From Candidatus Nitrotoga sp. MKT (GTDB taxonomy: Bacteria > Pseudomonadota > Gammaproteobacteria > Burkholderiales > Gallionellaceae): a stretch of 64,000 nt of DNA. Within the stretch, counting starts at the first letter, position 1, and every line of letters begins with the position of its first letter. Positions 19,390 to 29,236 of the stretch are shown here, piece after piece. Location of the stretch: assembly GCA_003402345.1 (NCBI GenBank), contig QFXH01000004.1, positions 124,001 to 188,000 on the forward strand, given 5' to 3'. The notes beneath the pieces were generated by a model that made no database searches, was not told the DNA's origin, and worked only from the letters and a program-made list of their open reading frames with translations. A program made the position numbers and the translations under genes.

Positions 19390-20175
19390 ATGCTGAAATT
19401 TTCAAAACTTGCCACTATCACTCTATTTTCTGCACTTGCAGCGAATCAGGTTTATGCGCAAGAAAAGCCCGCCGCAGTAGTAAATGGCGTCGCCATCCCG
19501 CAAGCGCGCGCGAACATGCTCGTGAAGGCTGCCGCTTCGCAAGGTAAAATGGACAGTCCGGAGCTACGTCTTACTATCCAAGATGAATTAATCAACCGGG
19601 AAATCATGGCACAAGAAGCAGTAAAGCATGGTTTCGATAAGCAACCCGACACTATTAACCAATTCGAACTAGCCAAACAAACCGTTCTTGTAAATGCCTT
19701 TTTGCAAGACTATCTTAAAAACCATCCAATTAGCGAAGACGCAATCAAGCAAGAATATGAAAACATTAAGCAAACCACAGGTGGTAAGGAATACAATGCA
19801 CGCCACATTTTGGTAAAAGATGAAAATGAAGCTAAATCTATTGCTGCCCAACTAAAAAAAGGAAGCAAGTTTGAAGAGTTAGCAAAAAAGCACTCTTTAG
19901 ATCAAGGCTCGCGTGACAAGGGTGGTTCTCTGGGATGGGCCCTGCCAGGTAATTTCATGCAGACGTTTGCTGATGCACTGGTAAACCTGAAAAAAGGTGG
20001 TGTGAGTGCGCCAGTGAAATCTGACGCTGGCTGGCACCTGATTAAACAAGAAGATGTGCGTGATTTCAAGTTTCCTGCTTACCGGGATGTGAAAGCGAAC
20101 ATAATGCAACGTCTACAGCAGCAAGCCATACAAAAGGCTGTCGTTGACCTGCGCGCCAAAGCGAAAATTGAATAA
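19390..20175 (+). CDS. Periplasmic peptidylprolyl isomerase, parvulin type
   Basis: The 261-residue protein has a Sec signal peptide ending near VYAQE (residues 1-23). An N-terminal SurA-like chaperone helix region (about 25-125) is followed by one parvulin domain (about 135-230) with YNARHILVKDE, FEELAKKHSLDQGSRDKGGSLGW and DAGWHLIK. It probably assists folding of exported proteins. It ends the msrB-yciB-yciI-bolA run and is closed by a strong terminator. It resembles PpiC/PrsA-like exported parvulins rather than full SurA, which has two parvulin domains. Confidence 0.92.
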   Translation: MLKFSKLATITLFSALAANQVYAQEKPAAVVNGVAIPQARANMLVKAAASQGKMDSPELRLTIQDELINREIMAQEAVKHGFDKQPDTINQFELAKQTVLVNAFLQDYLKNHPISEDAIKQEYENIKQTTGGKEYNARHILVKDENEAKSIAAQLKKGSKFEELAKKHSLDQGSRDKGGSLGWALPGNFMQTFADALVNLKKGGVSAPVKSDAGWHLIKQEDVRDFKFPAYRDVKANIMQRLQQQAIQKAVVDLRAKAKIE

Positions 20176-20193
20176 ACTGATTCAAGTTCAAAC

Positions 20194-20219
20194 AAAAGGC
20201 GACTAATGTCGCCTTTTTT
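20194..20219 (+). terminator. Rho-independent terminator after the parvulin gene
   Basis: A 10-bp stem AAAAGGCGAC / GTCGCCTTTT with a TAAT loop runs into a six-T tract 18 bp after the parvulin stop codon. It closes the msrB-parvulin operon. Confidence 0.92.
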
Positions 20220-20400
20220 GTTGATGGGCCCAATATGGCAAGTTATGCACCAATCCGACTTGACTGGCGTGGGTCAGTTGGAGACAACAACCCTCTACTG
20301 CACCGCGACTCCATCACACAGTATGTCACCATTTTTTGGATGACTCTGGGGGAAATGTACGCATCGGCAGAATAGCTTCTGGTGTGATACCTTTCTTTTT

Positions 20401-22242
20401 ATGACTGCTCCTACCGCCCAACAAATTCTCCACGATGTTTTTGGCTATACGTCCTTTCGTGGTGAACAGCAATCTATCGTTGAATATGTTGTTGCTGGGG
20501 GTGATGCGCTGGTATTAATGCCAACCGGCGGCGGCAAGTCTTTGTGCTACCAGCTTCCGGCATTGTTGCGGCGTGGGGTGGGCATCGTAGTGTCACCGTT
20601 GATTGCGCTGATGCAGGATCAGGTGGACGCTCTTAATCAGCTTGGTGTGCGTGCCGCTTTTCTTAACTCCAGCCTGGATGCGAACACGGCACGCACCGTG
20701 TCGAGCCGTTTATTACGGGGAGATTTAGATCTCTTGTATGTGGCGCCAGAGCGGTTGCTGATGCCTGGATTCTTATCCATGCTGGAACAGGTGCAAGCCG
20801 AACATGGCATGGCACTGTTCGCTATTGACGAGGCACATTGCGTATCGCAATGGGGCCATGACTTCCGTCCAGAGTATCGCGGTTTGACTGTATTGCATGA
20901 GCGCTTTCCAGACGTGCCACGCATCGCGCTGACGGCCACGGCGGATGCGCCAACGCGAGGCGAGATCGTCGAGCGGCTGGCGCTGGAGCAGGCGCGCCAA
21001 TTTGTTTCCAGCTTCGACCGTCCCAACATCCGCTACCGGATAACGCTGAAAGCCAATGCCCGGCAGCAGTTGCTGACCTTTCTGGAAACGGAACATGCTA
21101 ACGATGCTGGCATCGTATATTGTTTGTCGCGCAAAAAAGTGGAGGAAACCGCCGCGTGGCTTCAGGAGCGCGGCTGGAATGCATTGCCTTACCATGCCGG
21201 GCTGGATGCGGCCGTGCGTAGCGAGAATCAACGTTCTTTCCTGCGCAAGGAGGGTGTCATCATAGTTGCCACTGTCGCATTCGGCATGGGCATCGATAAG
21301 CCCAACGTGCGCTTTGTCGCTCACCTTGATCTGCCCAAGAGCATGGAAGGCTATTATCAGGAAACGGGCCGTGCCGGACGCGACGGCTTGCCCGCAGATG
21401 CATGGATGACTTACGGTTTGGGCGATGTGGTTTCCATGCGTCAGATGCTGGCATCCGGCGATGCGCCCGAAGAGCGCAAACGATTAGAGCTGCATAAACT
21501 TGACGCTCTGCTGGGGTTTTGCGAATCCACTGCTTGCCGCCACCAAATTATCTTGCGTTACTTTGGTGAGGAGCATCCTGGCAACTGTGCTCAGTGCGAC
21601 AATTGCCTGGAGCCGATGGATACTTGGGACGCGACTCAAGCGGCACGAATGGCATTGTCGTGTGTTTACCGCACTGGGCAGCGCTTCGGCGTTGGCTATT
21701 TGATCGACGTGCTACTGGGCAAGGCCACTGCACAGGTTGAAAAATTTCGCCACCAGCAACTTAGTACTTTTGGGATTGGCCAGTCACTCGCACAGACTCA
21801 ATGGAGCAGTGTCTATCGCCAGTTGGTTGCTGCTGGTTTGCTCAATGTGGACATGGAAGCTTATGGCGGATTGCGTCTTACCGAACAAGCGCGCCCGGTG
21901 CTACGCGGTGAATCCGAAGTGTGGTTGCGGCGCGATGCTGAACCGACTAAAAACAAAATCAGCAAAATTGAGCGTGGCGCAAGAATGCGCGAAGCATTTG
22001 CCGGTGCAAATGAAGACCCGCTGTGGCTGGCGCTTAAAGCCAAGCGCATGGAGCTTGCCCGCGAGCAAGGCGTGCCACCTTATGTGATTTTTCACGACAG
22101 CACTTTGCTGGAAATTCTCAAACATCGTCCTGATAATCTCACCGATTTAGGAAAAATTAGCGGGGTCGGCTTAGCCAAGTTAGCCCGTTATGGAGATGAT
22201 TTTTTAAAAGTCATCGAAGATGAAGGGAACGGCCGTTATTGA
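20401..22242 (+). CDS. recQ: ATP-dependent DNA helicase RecQ
   Basis: The 613-residue protein has complete RecQ architecture. Walker A is [15 protein letters not shown], the DEAH box is [19 protein letters not shown], and motif VI is [12 protein letters not shown]. The zinc-binding cysteines are in [18 protein letters not shown] and CAQCDNC. A winged helix follows at about 410-510, and a C-terminal HRDC domain includes LREL-like contacts ending [13 protein letters not shown]. RecQ unwinds DNA 3' to 5' in recombination and replication repair. It is convergent with ptsI. No anomaly is seen. Confidence 0.97.
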   Translation: MTAPTAQQILHDVFGYTSFRGEQQSIVEYVVAGGDALVLMPTGGGKSLCYQLPALLRRGVGIVVSPLIALMQDQVDALNQLGVRAAFLNSSLDANTARTVSSRLLRGDLDLLYVAPERLLMPGFLSMLEQVQAEHGMALFAIDEAHCVSQWGHDFRPEYRGLTVLHERFPDVPRIALTATADAPTRGEIVERLALEQARQFVSSFDRPNIRYRITLKANARQQLLTFLETEHANDAGIVYCLSRKKVEETAAWLQERGWNALPYHAGLDAAVRSENQRSFLRKEGVIIVATVAFGMGIDKPNVRFVAHLDLPKSMEGYYQETGRAGRDGLPADAWMTYGLGDVVSMRQMLASGDAPEERKRLELHKLDALLGFCESTACRHQIILRYFGEEHPGNCAQCDNCLEPMDTWDATQAARMALSCVYRTGQRFGVGYLIDVLLGKATAQVEKFRHQQLSTFGIGQSLAQTQWSSVYRQLVAAGLLNVDMEAYGGLRLTEQARPVLRGESEVWLRRDAEPTKNKISKIERGARMREAFAGANEDPLWLALKAKRMELAREQGVPPYVIFHDSTLLEILKHRPDNLTDLGKISGVGLAKLARYGDDFLKVIEDEGNGRY

Positions 22243-22302
22243 TACCGATGGCATGTTACGGGTGCTGTGTTAAGTTAATGATTGACTCCATTGCTGAGCT
22301 CA

Positions 22303-24030
22303 CTAAGCAGCGTTCAATTTTTCCAGCAACTCACGTATTTTTAGCGGATCATTAGCGCGCAATATCCTTTCTGTCAGCGTTACAATCTCTGGCAAGCTGG
22401 TGGTAAGAACGCACTGTTTAACAGGGAGCAATTGCGCCGAATTCATGGAGAATTGACGCAAGCCGAGGCCGAGCAGCAGCCGGGCATAGTCAACATTACC
22501 AGCCATTTCTCCGCACACCGAAATCGGAATGCCAGCTTTATTGGCGTTACCAATAACATGTGCCAGCAAATACAGGACAGCGGGGTGCAACGGATCATAC
22601 AGATGGGCCACTTCCTCATCTGTACGGTCTATTGCCAGCGTATATTGGATCAAATCGTTAGTGCCAATGGAAAGAAAATCCAGTTTTTTGATAAACACGT
22701 CGAGCACCAGGGCAGCTGCAGGAATTTCTATCATGCCGCCAATTTGTATCTCACGGTTATAGGGGATACCCTCGTCATCCAGGCTTTGCTTAGCAAAGGA
22801 GATAAATTGCAAGGTCTGGTTAATCTCCGACACACCGGAAAGCATAGGTACCAGTATTTTTACATTGCCATAATACGAGGCGCGTAGAAGTGCACGTAGT
22901 TGAGTACGGAACAATTGCGGCTCGGCCAGACACAGCCGAATAGCGCGCAGCCCCAATGCAGGGTTGCTGGCAACGCGTTGGGCACCATTAAGCTGTTTGT
23001 CCGCACCAAGGTCGAAGGTACGGATGGTCACAGGCAGCCCTTTCATTCCTTCTGCCACAGCGCGATACGCTACAAATTGCTCTTCTTCATCCGGCAGGAC
23101 ATCACGATTAAGGAACAAAAATTCGCTGCGGAATAACCCTATGCCAGTGGCGCCATTTTCATAAACTTCCACCAAGTCGTTGGGAAGTTCGATATTCGCG
23201 TGCAGCTCGATGGCAGTACCATCAAGTGTTTTGGCAAGCGTGGATTTCAGGCACTTAAGTTGGTTCCGTTTTTCGTCCCATTGATTCTGAAGCAATTTGT
23301 ATTCGACAAGAACCTGCTCGTCTGGGTTAACGATAACGACACCTTGCCCACCATCCACGATGAGCAAATCGTTCTCACGCATCAACTGGCGCGCACGATG
23401 CAAACCAACCACACATGGTGTACTTAGGCCACGCGCTATGATGGCGGTGTGCGAAGTGGCACCGCCCAAATCGGTCAAAATAGCGGAAAATTGATGTGGC
23501 TTAACTTGGATCAGGTCAGCCGGACTAATATCGTGCGCTATCAAAATCATTTTTACGTCAGGCATGCTGACCGGTGGCAAATAACCCGGTTGGCCGGTAA
23601 GTTTCTTAAGCACACGCTCCACCACCTGCACTACATCAGTTTTTCGCTCGCGCAGGTAAGCATCGTCAAATGCCTCAAATTGGGCGACCAGCGCATCCAT
23701 CTGTACTTTAAGCGCCCATTCCGCATTGCATTGTTCGCGCTCTATCATTTTGCGCGATGCCAACTCAATATGCTCATCGGCTAAAATCATCAAATGCAGA
23801 TCAAGAAAAGCGTCGAACTCGGCAGCTGCATGCAGCGGACGATTGCTGCGCAATCCGGCCAATTCCTGGCGTGTGCTTTCCATCGCAGCGTCAAAACGCG
23901 CAATTTCTTCATGTATCAGATACTTGGGCATCACATAGTGCGTCACTTCTAACACAGTGTGCGAAAGAAGATGGGCATAACCGATGGCAATACCACTGGA
24001 GACTGGAATGCCATGCAGGGTGAAGCTCAT
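22303..24030 (-). CDS. ptsI: Phosphoenolpyruvate-protein phosphotransferase (PTS enzyme I)
   Basis: The 575-residue enzyme I has the phosphohistidine in LGGATSHTAIIARG and PEP-binding blocks RTFDLGADK, GLFRSEFLF and IGTNDLIQYTLAIDR. It moves phosphate from PEP to HPr. It overlaps the 3' end of ptsH by 4 bp. With HPr and a mannose-type EIIA but no EIIB or EIIC in the window, this looks like the regulatory PTS of betaproteobacteria rather than a sugar uptake system. Confidence 0.96.
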   Translation of the reverse strand: MSFTLHGIPVSSGIAIGYAHLLSHTVLEVTHYVMPKYLIHEEIARFDAAMESTRQELAGLRSNRPLHAAAEFDAFLDLHLMILADEHIELASRKMIEREQCNAEWALKVQMDALVAQFEAFDDAYLRERKTDVVQVVERVLKKLTGQPGYLPPVSMPDVKMILIAHDISPADLIQVKPHQFSAILTDLGGATSHTAIIARGLSTPCVVGLHRARQLMRENDLLIVDGGQGVVIVNPDEQVLVEYKLLQNQWDEKRNQLKCLKSTLAKTLDGTAIELHANIELPNDLVEVYENGATGIGLFRSEFLFLNRDVLPDEEEQFVAYRAVAEGMKGLPVTIRTFDLGADKQLNGAQRVASNPALGLRAIRLCLAEPQLFRTQLRALLRASYYGNVKILVPMLSGVSEINQTLQFISFAKQSLDDEGIPYNREIQIGGMIEIPAAALVLDVFIKKLDFLSIGTNDLIQYTLAIDRTDEEVAHLYDPLHPAVLYLLAHVIGNANKAGIPISVCGEMAGNVDYARLLLGLGLRQFSMNSAQLLPVKQCVLTTSLPEIVTLTERILRANDPLKIRELLEKLNAA

Positions 24031-24296
24031 TCGCCTTCTCCAAAATAATCATTAACCAAGGCAACAATTGCATCCATTGCCTCCCTCTCTTTTTCGCCGC
24101 TGGTTTCAATGTTAATGGTGCTTCCTTTGGCAGCGGCCAGCATCATTACACCCATAATGCTTTTTGCGTTCACGCGCCGACCTGCCCGTGACATCCATAT
24201 TTCACAAGGAAACTTTGAGGCAAGCTGAGTTAGCTTGGACGAGGCGCGTGCATGCAACCCCAGCTTGTTAATGATTATTACATCTTGATTCAACAT
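24027..24296 (-). CDS. ptsH: Phosphocarrier protein HPr
   Basis: An 89-residue product from ATG 24296. This start places the active site exactly at His15 (GLHARASSKL) and the regulatory serine at Ser46 (NAKSIMGVM), which supports it over an ATG four codons upstream. HPr relays phosphate from enzyme I to EIIA. The retained Ser46 context suggests control by an HprK-type kinase, as in other betaproteobacteria; hprK is not in this window. It overlaps both its neighbours, so the three PTS genes form one unit. Confidence 0.95.
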   Translation of the reverse strand: MLNQDVIIINKLGLHARASSKLTQLASKFPCEIWMSRAGRRVNAKSIMGVMMLAAAKGSTINIETSGEKEREAMDAIVALVNDYFGEGE

Positions 24297-24702
24297 CACA
24301 TCCCTCATCCGTATCCATTAAAACAATACATTCGCGCCCACATTCCAATGCCTTCTGAGCGACTTCCGCCAGCGGCTTATGGCTATTACAAACCGCGCGT
24401 AGCAGCATAGGCAGGTTTACCCCAGCCACCCCTACTGCCTGGCCAGGCTGAAACAGCCGTCGTCCAATATTGCACGGAGTTGAACCAATTAGGTCGGACA
24501 ACACCAACACCCCCTCTCCGGTATCTAATTGCGCCATAAGTTCCCGTCCTTCGTCTTCTTTACGTTGCGGGTCATCATCGGCCAAAACCGACAATACCTT
24601 CAGGTTAGGCGACACACCGCCCATAACATGCCGTACACAATCCACCAGGCTATCACCAAGACCATTGTGGGTTATCAATAAAATTCCGATCACTTCAAGC
24701 AA
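24268..24702 (-). CDS. PTS EIIA component, mannose/fructose (ManX-like) type
   Basis: A 144-residue single-domain EIIA with the phosphohistidine at His12 in ILLITHNGLGDSL and a VLVLSDLIGSTPCNIG turn typical of the mannose-family fold. It lies first in EIIA-ptsH-ptsI, overlapping ptsH. Without permease partners in the window it probably acts as the phosphate-accepting output of a regulatory PTS. In related genomes gshB often precedes this gene; here apbE occupies that place. Confidence 0.9.
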   Translation of the reverse strand: MLEVIGILLITHNGLGDSLVDCVRHVMGGVSPNLKVLSVLADDDPQRKEDEGRELMAQLDTGEGVLVLSDLIGSTPCNIGRRLFQPGQAVGVAGVNLPMLLRAVCNSHKPLAEVAQKALECGRECIVLMDTDEGCDVESRCNNH

Positions 24703-24811
24703 CTCCTAAACGGTAAAATTAAAATAAAACAAGAGGAAAACTCAGTAAAAGTAACCCAATAATAAATTACAAACAGCTTCTATCTGGATTAAACGCTACC
24801 TTTCATCATAA

Positions 24812-25891
24812 TCACGGCTCAACTTTCGTGAGAGTGGTTTTGGCTGTGAATTCTAGCCGCTTATGCAGCTCGGCGGTAAGATGCACCATACCGCTATCAT
24901 CAATCAGCAACGCTTCCGTTAAATTCATCTTTTTGGCGGCACTACGCCAGCCTTTGCTTCCCGAAATAAATAATGGTTTGGATGTGGCATCAGATAACAC
25001 ACCAGCATGTGCACCATGCGTCAGTACGGTAACTGCCTGCACCCCCTGCACCGGCCTTCCGCTGCGCGGATCAATCAAGTGGCAGTAGCGCTTATTGCCC
25101 ACCATAAAATAACGCTGGTAATCACCCGAGGTGCCGATGGCCTCACCGTCATGCAATTCCAAAGTGGCAATCGGTCCCGGCTGGCGCGGATGCTGGATGC
25201 CAACGCGCCAGGAACGTGCGCCATGTGTGCCTATCGCCAGCACATTGCCGCCGATATTGATCAGCACATTGCGAATTCCCTGCTGCTTCAGCAATATCGC
25301 GGCACGATCTAAAGCATAGCCCTTGGCATAACCACCTAAATCGAGCTGGACCGCAACATTGCGGCTTCCAATCCGTCCTCCTTTCCCCTTTGTAGGAACG
25401 GGGCTGGCAAAAAAATAAATGTCGCTCATCTGTGGATGTGCTGAAACCAATGCAGCAAGTCGATTTTCATCCGGCAACATGGGCTTGAATTCGCTAGCGT
25501 GAAAGCCCCATAGCTTCACCATACTTCCAATGGCGGGATTAAACAGCCCATCGGACTGCGCGGACAGTTGGGCAGCGTCCGTCAACATGGCGGTCAGTTC
25601 AGACGAAATTTCACCGCTCTCTCCCTTAGCAAAAGCAGCATTCAATTCGCTTAATGCGCTGGGTTGCCAAGCGTGCAAAAGGTCATGCAGTCGCCGAAAC
25701 TCAAGCATCACCGACGACACGGACTGTTTGGCACGCGCCTCGTTTTCTCCGTACACGCTCACTTCAACAAGCGTGCCAAATACGTAGCCTTGTTCCTGAT
25801 ATAACGGCTCTTTATCACAGGCAGAAAGGAGAAATATCACCGTAATCGGAATAAAAAATACGGCCAGCCTTCGCGCGCAAAAAATAAACAT
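24812..25891 (-). CDS. apbE: FAD:protein FMN transferase (ApbE), lipoprotein form
   Basis: The 359-residue protein has a lipoprotein signal (hydrophobic core, then LLSAC lipobox at about residues 21-25), placing it in the periplasm on a membrane. It has the ApbE core: YVFGTLVEVSVYG, LNAAFAKG, DLGGYAKGYALDRA and NIGGNVLAIG. ApbE attaches FMN covalently to threonine or serine of target flavoproteins. In the usual metal-site pattern Asp-x3-Thr, the threonine position appears as Lys (SDATSKPLF), which may alter the magnesium site. No Nqr or Rnf target genes are nearby. Confidence 0.9.
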   Translation of the reverse strand: MFIFCARRLAVFFIPITVIFLLSACDKEPLYQEQGYVFGTLVEVSVYGENEARAKQSVSSVMLEFRRLHDLLHAWQPSALSELNAAFAKGESGEISSELTAMLTDAAQLSAQSDGLFNPAIGSMVKLWGFHASEFKPMLPDENRLAALVSAHPQMSDIYFFASPVPTKGKGGRIGSRNVAVQLDLGGYAKGYALDRAAILLKQQGIRNVLINIGGNVLAIGTHGARSWRVGIQHPRQPGPIATLELHDGEAIGTSGDYQRYFMVGNKRYCHLIDPRSGRPVQGVQAVTVLTHGAHAGVLSDATSKPLFISGSKGWRSAAKKMNLTEALLIDDSGMVHLTAELHKRLEFTAKTTLTKVEP

Positions 25892-25924
25892 AAAAACACA
25901 GAAATGCAGAAAACTATCCTTGAA

Positions 25925-27196
25925 TCACGCTTCCATTTCTTCCAGCTCTAACGCCGCTGCCAACAATGCAATTCTGGCCACGACAGCATACGCATAGAAG
26001 CGGTTTGGCGTGTCGTCCGGCGCACAATCTGGATTAGGCAAAATACAACTAGTATCGAATGCCAGTGGCACAAAGTGCATGCCCGGTGCATTGAGATTCT
26101 CATCCACGGCACGTCCGGTATGCACGCGATAAAAACCGCCCACTACGAAATGGTCGACCATATACACCACCGGCTCGGCTACCGCATCATTAATGCTCTC
26201 AAAGGTATAGACACCTTCCTGCACCAGCACATCGGAAACGTGCATTCCTTCCTTCACTACGGCCATTTTGTTGCGTTGTTTGCGGTTGAGACTCCGTACT
26301 TCGCTGGCGTCCTTCACCGTCATGATGCCCATACCGTACGTGCCGGCATCGGCCTTGACGATAACAAATGGGGCTTCCTTGACGCCATATTCAGCATACT
26401 TCACTCGTATTTTCTGCAAAATGCTGTCCACATTCGTAGCCAAACATTCCTCACTGGCACTCTGTTTAAAATCAACCTGACCGCAGCTGGCAAAATAGGG
26501 ATTAATCAACCAGGGGTCTATATCGAGTAGCTTGGCAAATTCGGCCGCAACACGGTCGTACGCGCCAAAATGTTGCGACTTCCGCCGCGTGGTCCAACCC
26601 GCCGCCAGCGGTGGCAACGTGGTCTGCTCCAGATTTTTTAGTATCTCCGGCACCCCGGCGGAAAGATCATTATTGAGCAGTACTACGCAGGGGTCGAAAT
26701 TATCCAAAATCAAACGGTTGCCTTTACGCTGCAATGGTTCCAGCGTAAGCGCGCTGCCATTGGGCAATGCCAATTTGGTGGGCTGAGTAATTTCCGGCAA
26801 CATGCTGCCAATACGTACATTCATACCCGCCCGTTTAAGAATCAGGGCGAGCTGGGCCACGTTTTGCAGATAAAACGTGTTACGTGTGTGATTCTCGGGA
26901 ATCAGTAGGACTCCGCGGGCTTCCGGACAAATTTTTTCAATTGCACTTTGTGCAGCTTGCACACACAGCGGCAAAAAATCTGGATTAAGGTTATTAAAGC
27001 CGCCCGGGAACAAATTAGTATCCACCGGTGCCAACTTAAAACCACTGTTGCGCAAATCCACCGAGGTGTAAAACGGAATGGTGCGCTCCGCCCATTGCGA
27101 GCGAAACCAGTGTTCGATAGTGGGTTGTGCGTCGAGCATACGCCGCTCAAGATCAAGCAGTGGACCATTCAGGGCAGTAGTAAGATGTGGGATCAT
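25925..27196 (-). CDS. gshA: Glutamate-cysteine ligase, proteobacterial (423-residue) type
   Basis: The 423-residue protein matches the short proteobacterial GshA family rather than the 518-residue E. coli type. Visible blocks are VDLRNSGFKLAPVDTNLFPG at the N-terminus, IVKADAGTYGMGIMTVKD in the ATP-grasp-like core and MVDHFVVGGFYRVHTG near the end. It makes gamma-glutamylcysteine, the first step of glutathione synthesis. It is divergent from ybiT. The expected next gene gshB is absent here; apbE follows by 33 bp. Confidence 0.93.
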   Translation of the reverse strand: MIPHLTTALNGPLLDLERRMLDAQPTIEHWFRSQWAERTIPFYTSVDLRNSGFKLAPVDTNLFPGGFNNLNPDFLPLCVQAAQSAIEKICPEARGVLLIPENHTRNTFYLQNVAQLALILKRAGMNVRIGSMLPEITQPTKLALPNGSALTLEPLQRKGNRLILDNFDPCVVLLNNDLSAGVPEILKNLEQTTLPPLAAGWTTRRKSQHFGAYDRVAAEFAKLLDIDPWLINPYFASCGQVDFKQSASEECLATNVDSILQKIRVKYAEYGVKEAPFVIVKADAGTYGMGIMTVKDASEVRSLNRKQRNKMAVVKEGMHVSDVLVQEGVYTFESINDAVAEPVVYMVDHFVVGGFYRVHTGRAVDENLNAPGMHFVPLAFDTSCILPNPDCAPDDTPNRFYAYAVVARIALLAAALELEEMEA

Positions 27197-27315
27197 AGTG
27201 TCTTGATATGTGAACCATTAAGAAAAAATACAAAGCGGGCATTGTAGCCCAGCCGCCCTGACCGGTGTAAGCCGCACACGTGATAGAATGCGCGCCTTAA
27301 TTTTTAGAGTATGCC

Positions 27316-28914
27316 ATGTTATCTACCGCTAATATCACTATGCAATTCAGCGCCAAGCCGCTATTCGAAAACGTTTCCGTAAAATTTGGCGATGGTAATC
27401 GCTATGGCTTGATCGGCGCAAATGGCTGCGGCAAATCCACCTTCATGAAAATTTTGGGCGGGGATCTGGCGCAAACTTCCGGTAATGTAATGCTGGACAA
27501 AGGCGAACGCCTTGGCAAGCTGCGCCAGGACCAATTCGCCTTTGAGGACAATACCGTATCACAGGTAGTAATGATGGGGCACGCCGAAATGTGGGAAGTC
27601 ATGGTGGAGCGCGATGCAATCTATGCCAACCCGGATGCCAGCGAAGAAGATTACATGCACGCCGCCAACCTTGAGGCGAAATTCGCCGAATTCGATGGCT
27701 ACACTGCCGAAGCGCGCGCGGGCGAATTATTGAACGGTGTGGGAATACCGCAAGAACTGCACAATGGGCCTATGCGTGCGATAGCACCGGGTTTTAAATT
27801 GCGTGTGCTACTAGCCCAAGCGCTGTTCGCTGATCCTGAAATTTTGTTGCTGGACGAACCGACCAACAACCTCGACATCAACACCATACGGTGGCTGGAA
27901 GACTTACTGAACAGCCGCAAAAGCACCATGGTAATCATCTCGCATGATCGCCACTTCCTGAATAGCGTATGTACCCATATGTCCGATCTGGACTACGGAA
28001 AAATCACCACTTTCCCCGGCAATTATGACAATTACATGCTCGCCTCTTTAACCGTACGTACACAACTTGCCACCGACAACGCCCGCGCCAAAGAAAAAGT
28101 AGCTGAACTCAAAGCTTTCGTGGCTCGCTTTTCAGCGAATGCATCAAAGTCAACCCAGGCGCAATCCCGGGCGAAACAAATCGACAAAATCAAAATTGAA
28201 GACATTAAACCATCTAGCCGCCAGTATCCCTTCATCCGCTTTGAATATGATGAGCGCGAGAAGCTGCATCGCGTTGCAGTAGAGGTGCAACACATGAGCA
28301 AGGGTTTTGACCGCCCGCTATTTTCTAATTTAAATTTCCGTATTGAGGCCGGTGAGCGCGTCGCCATCATCGGCCCCAACGGTATTGGTAAAACAACCTT
28401 ACTACGCTGCCTGGCGGGCGATCTTGAAGTAGATAACGGCACCATTAAATGGACAGACAAGGCCAACGTCGGGTACTTCGCTCAAGATCACGCGCATGAC
28501 TTCGCCAAAGATATCGTCCTTACCGATTGGATGACCTATTGGAGACGCGAGGGAGATGACGACCAAAAGGTACGCAGCGTTCTCGGCCGTTTGCTGTTTT
28601 CCGGCGACGATGTCAAAAAAAGCGTAAAAGTTTTATCCGGTGGCGAGAAGGGACGCATGATGTTCGGCAAACTCATGCTGCAAAGACCCAACGTATTGTT
28701 GATGGACGAGCCAACCAACCACCTTGACATGGAATCCATCGAGTCGCTTAACACCGCGCTGACTGAATACAAAGGCACGCTGATATTTGTCAGTCATGAC
28801 CGCGAATTTGTAACTTCACTCGCTACGCGCATTATCGAAATCACCCCGCAAGGTGTATCCGATTATCATGGTACATATGAAGAATATCTGCGTGATCAGG
28901 GCGTGACAACATGA
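27316..28914 (+). CDS. ybiT: ABC-F family ATPase YbiT
   Basis: The 532-residue ABC-F protein has two nucleotide-binding domains and no membrane segment. Domain 1 has GANGCGKST, the degenerate signature [14 protein letters not shown] and [11 protein letters not shown]. Domain 2 has [23 protein letters not shown] and [11 protein letters not shown]. The charged P-site tRNA interaction linker lies between at about 235-310. Its length and the odd first signature match YbiT rather than EttA or Uup. ABC-F proteins act on the ribosome during stalled translation. The decayed island starts directly after it. Confidence 0.93.
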   Translation: MLSTANITMQFSAKPLFENVSVKFGDGNRYGLIGANGCGKSTFMKILGGDLAQTSGNVMLDKGERLGKLRQDQFAFEDNTVSQVVMMGHAEMWEVMVERDAIYANPDASEEDYMHAANLEAKFAEFDGYTAEARAGELLNGVGIPQELHNGPMRAIAPGFKLRVLLAQALFADPEILLLDEPTNNLDINTIRWLEDLLNSRKSTMVIISHDRHFLNSVCTHMSDLDYGKITTFPGNYDNYMLASLTVRTQLATDNARAKEKVAELKAFVARFSANASKSTQAQSRAKQIDKIKIEDIKPSSRQYPFIRFEYDEREKLHRVAVEVQHMSKGFDRPLFSNLNFRIEAGERVAIIGPNGIGKTTLLRCLAGDLEVDNGTIKWTDKANVGYFAQDHAHDFAKDIVLTDWMTYWRREGDDDQKVRSVLGRLLFSGDDVKKSVKVLSGGEKGRMMFGKLMLQRPNVLLMDEPTNHLDMESIESLNTALTEYKGTLIFVSHDREFVTSLATRIIEITPQGVSDYHGTYEEYLRDQGVTT

Positions 28915-28951
28915 ACCCACCCGTAGCCTTACACTGCCATGTCCTGCCAGA

Positions 28952-29014
28952 ATGAGCAAACAACTTAAACCAATGCCAGAATTTTCCAATGCGGCGGAAG
29001 AGCAAGCTTTTTGT
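28952..29014 (+). pseudogene. CopG/BrnA-like antitoxin N-terminal fragment
   Basis: The first 21 codons from ATG 28952 (MSKQLKPMPEFSNAAEEQAFC) match the opening of CopG/BrnA-type antitoxins. The homology then stops and the frame runs into an unrelated HigA-like start. No DNA-binding ribbon-helix-helix core or toxin gene remains. It lies 37 bp after ybiT. This is a remnant, identified from a short but characteristic motif. Confidence 0.6.
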
Positions 29015-29038
29015 GGACTATCACTAAAGGAAAATGCT

Positions 29039-29118
29039 ATGACTCAAAAATTACTTGATCCTATTCCGCCCGGCAAGATTTTGCTGGAAAAATTCATGAA
29101 GCCCATGGGCGTCAGCAT
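29039..29118 (+). pseudogene. HigA-like antitoxin N-terminal fragment
   Basis: From ATG 29039, with a good AAAGGA ribosome site just before it, the frame reads MTQKLLDPIPPGKILLEKFM, then KPMGVS. This is the characteristic opening of HigA antitoxins that leads into their helix-turn-helix. The match ends abruptly near 29118, where the sequence becomes the reverse complement of a RelB-like gene. No higB toxin is present. Confidence 0.65.
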
Positions 29119-29226
29119 GATGCGGCAAGCATCCGAAATAGTTAGACCCATCGCCGCCAGCACGACGGTAGCCTCTTCTTTGATATGCTCGTCAATACGC
29201 GCACGGACAACGGTGTTAGCAGCCAT
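29107..29226 (-). pseudogene. RelB/DinJ-like antitoxin N-terminal fragment
   Basis: On the minus strand ATG 29226 opens MAANTVVRARIDEHIKEEAT, then VVLAAMGLTISDACRIMLT. This is the ribbon-helix-helix start of RelB/DinJ antitoxins. About 40 codons match before the frame meets the HigA-like fragment of the opposite strand near 29107-29118. An AAGGA ribosome site and a perfect palindromic operator lie just upstream. The C-terminal toxin-neutralising part and any RelE/YafQ toxin are missing. Confidence 0.72.
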
Positions 29227-29236
29227 ATCTCAATCC

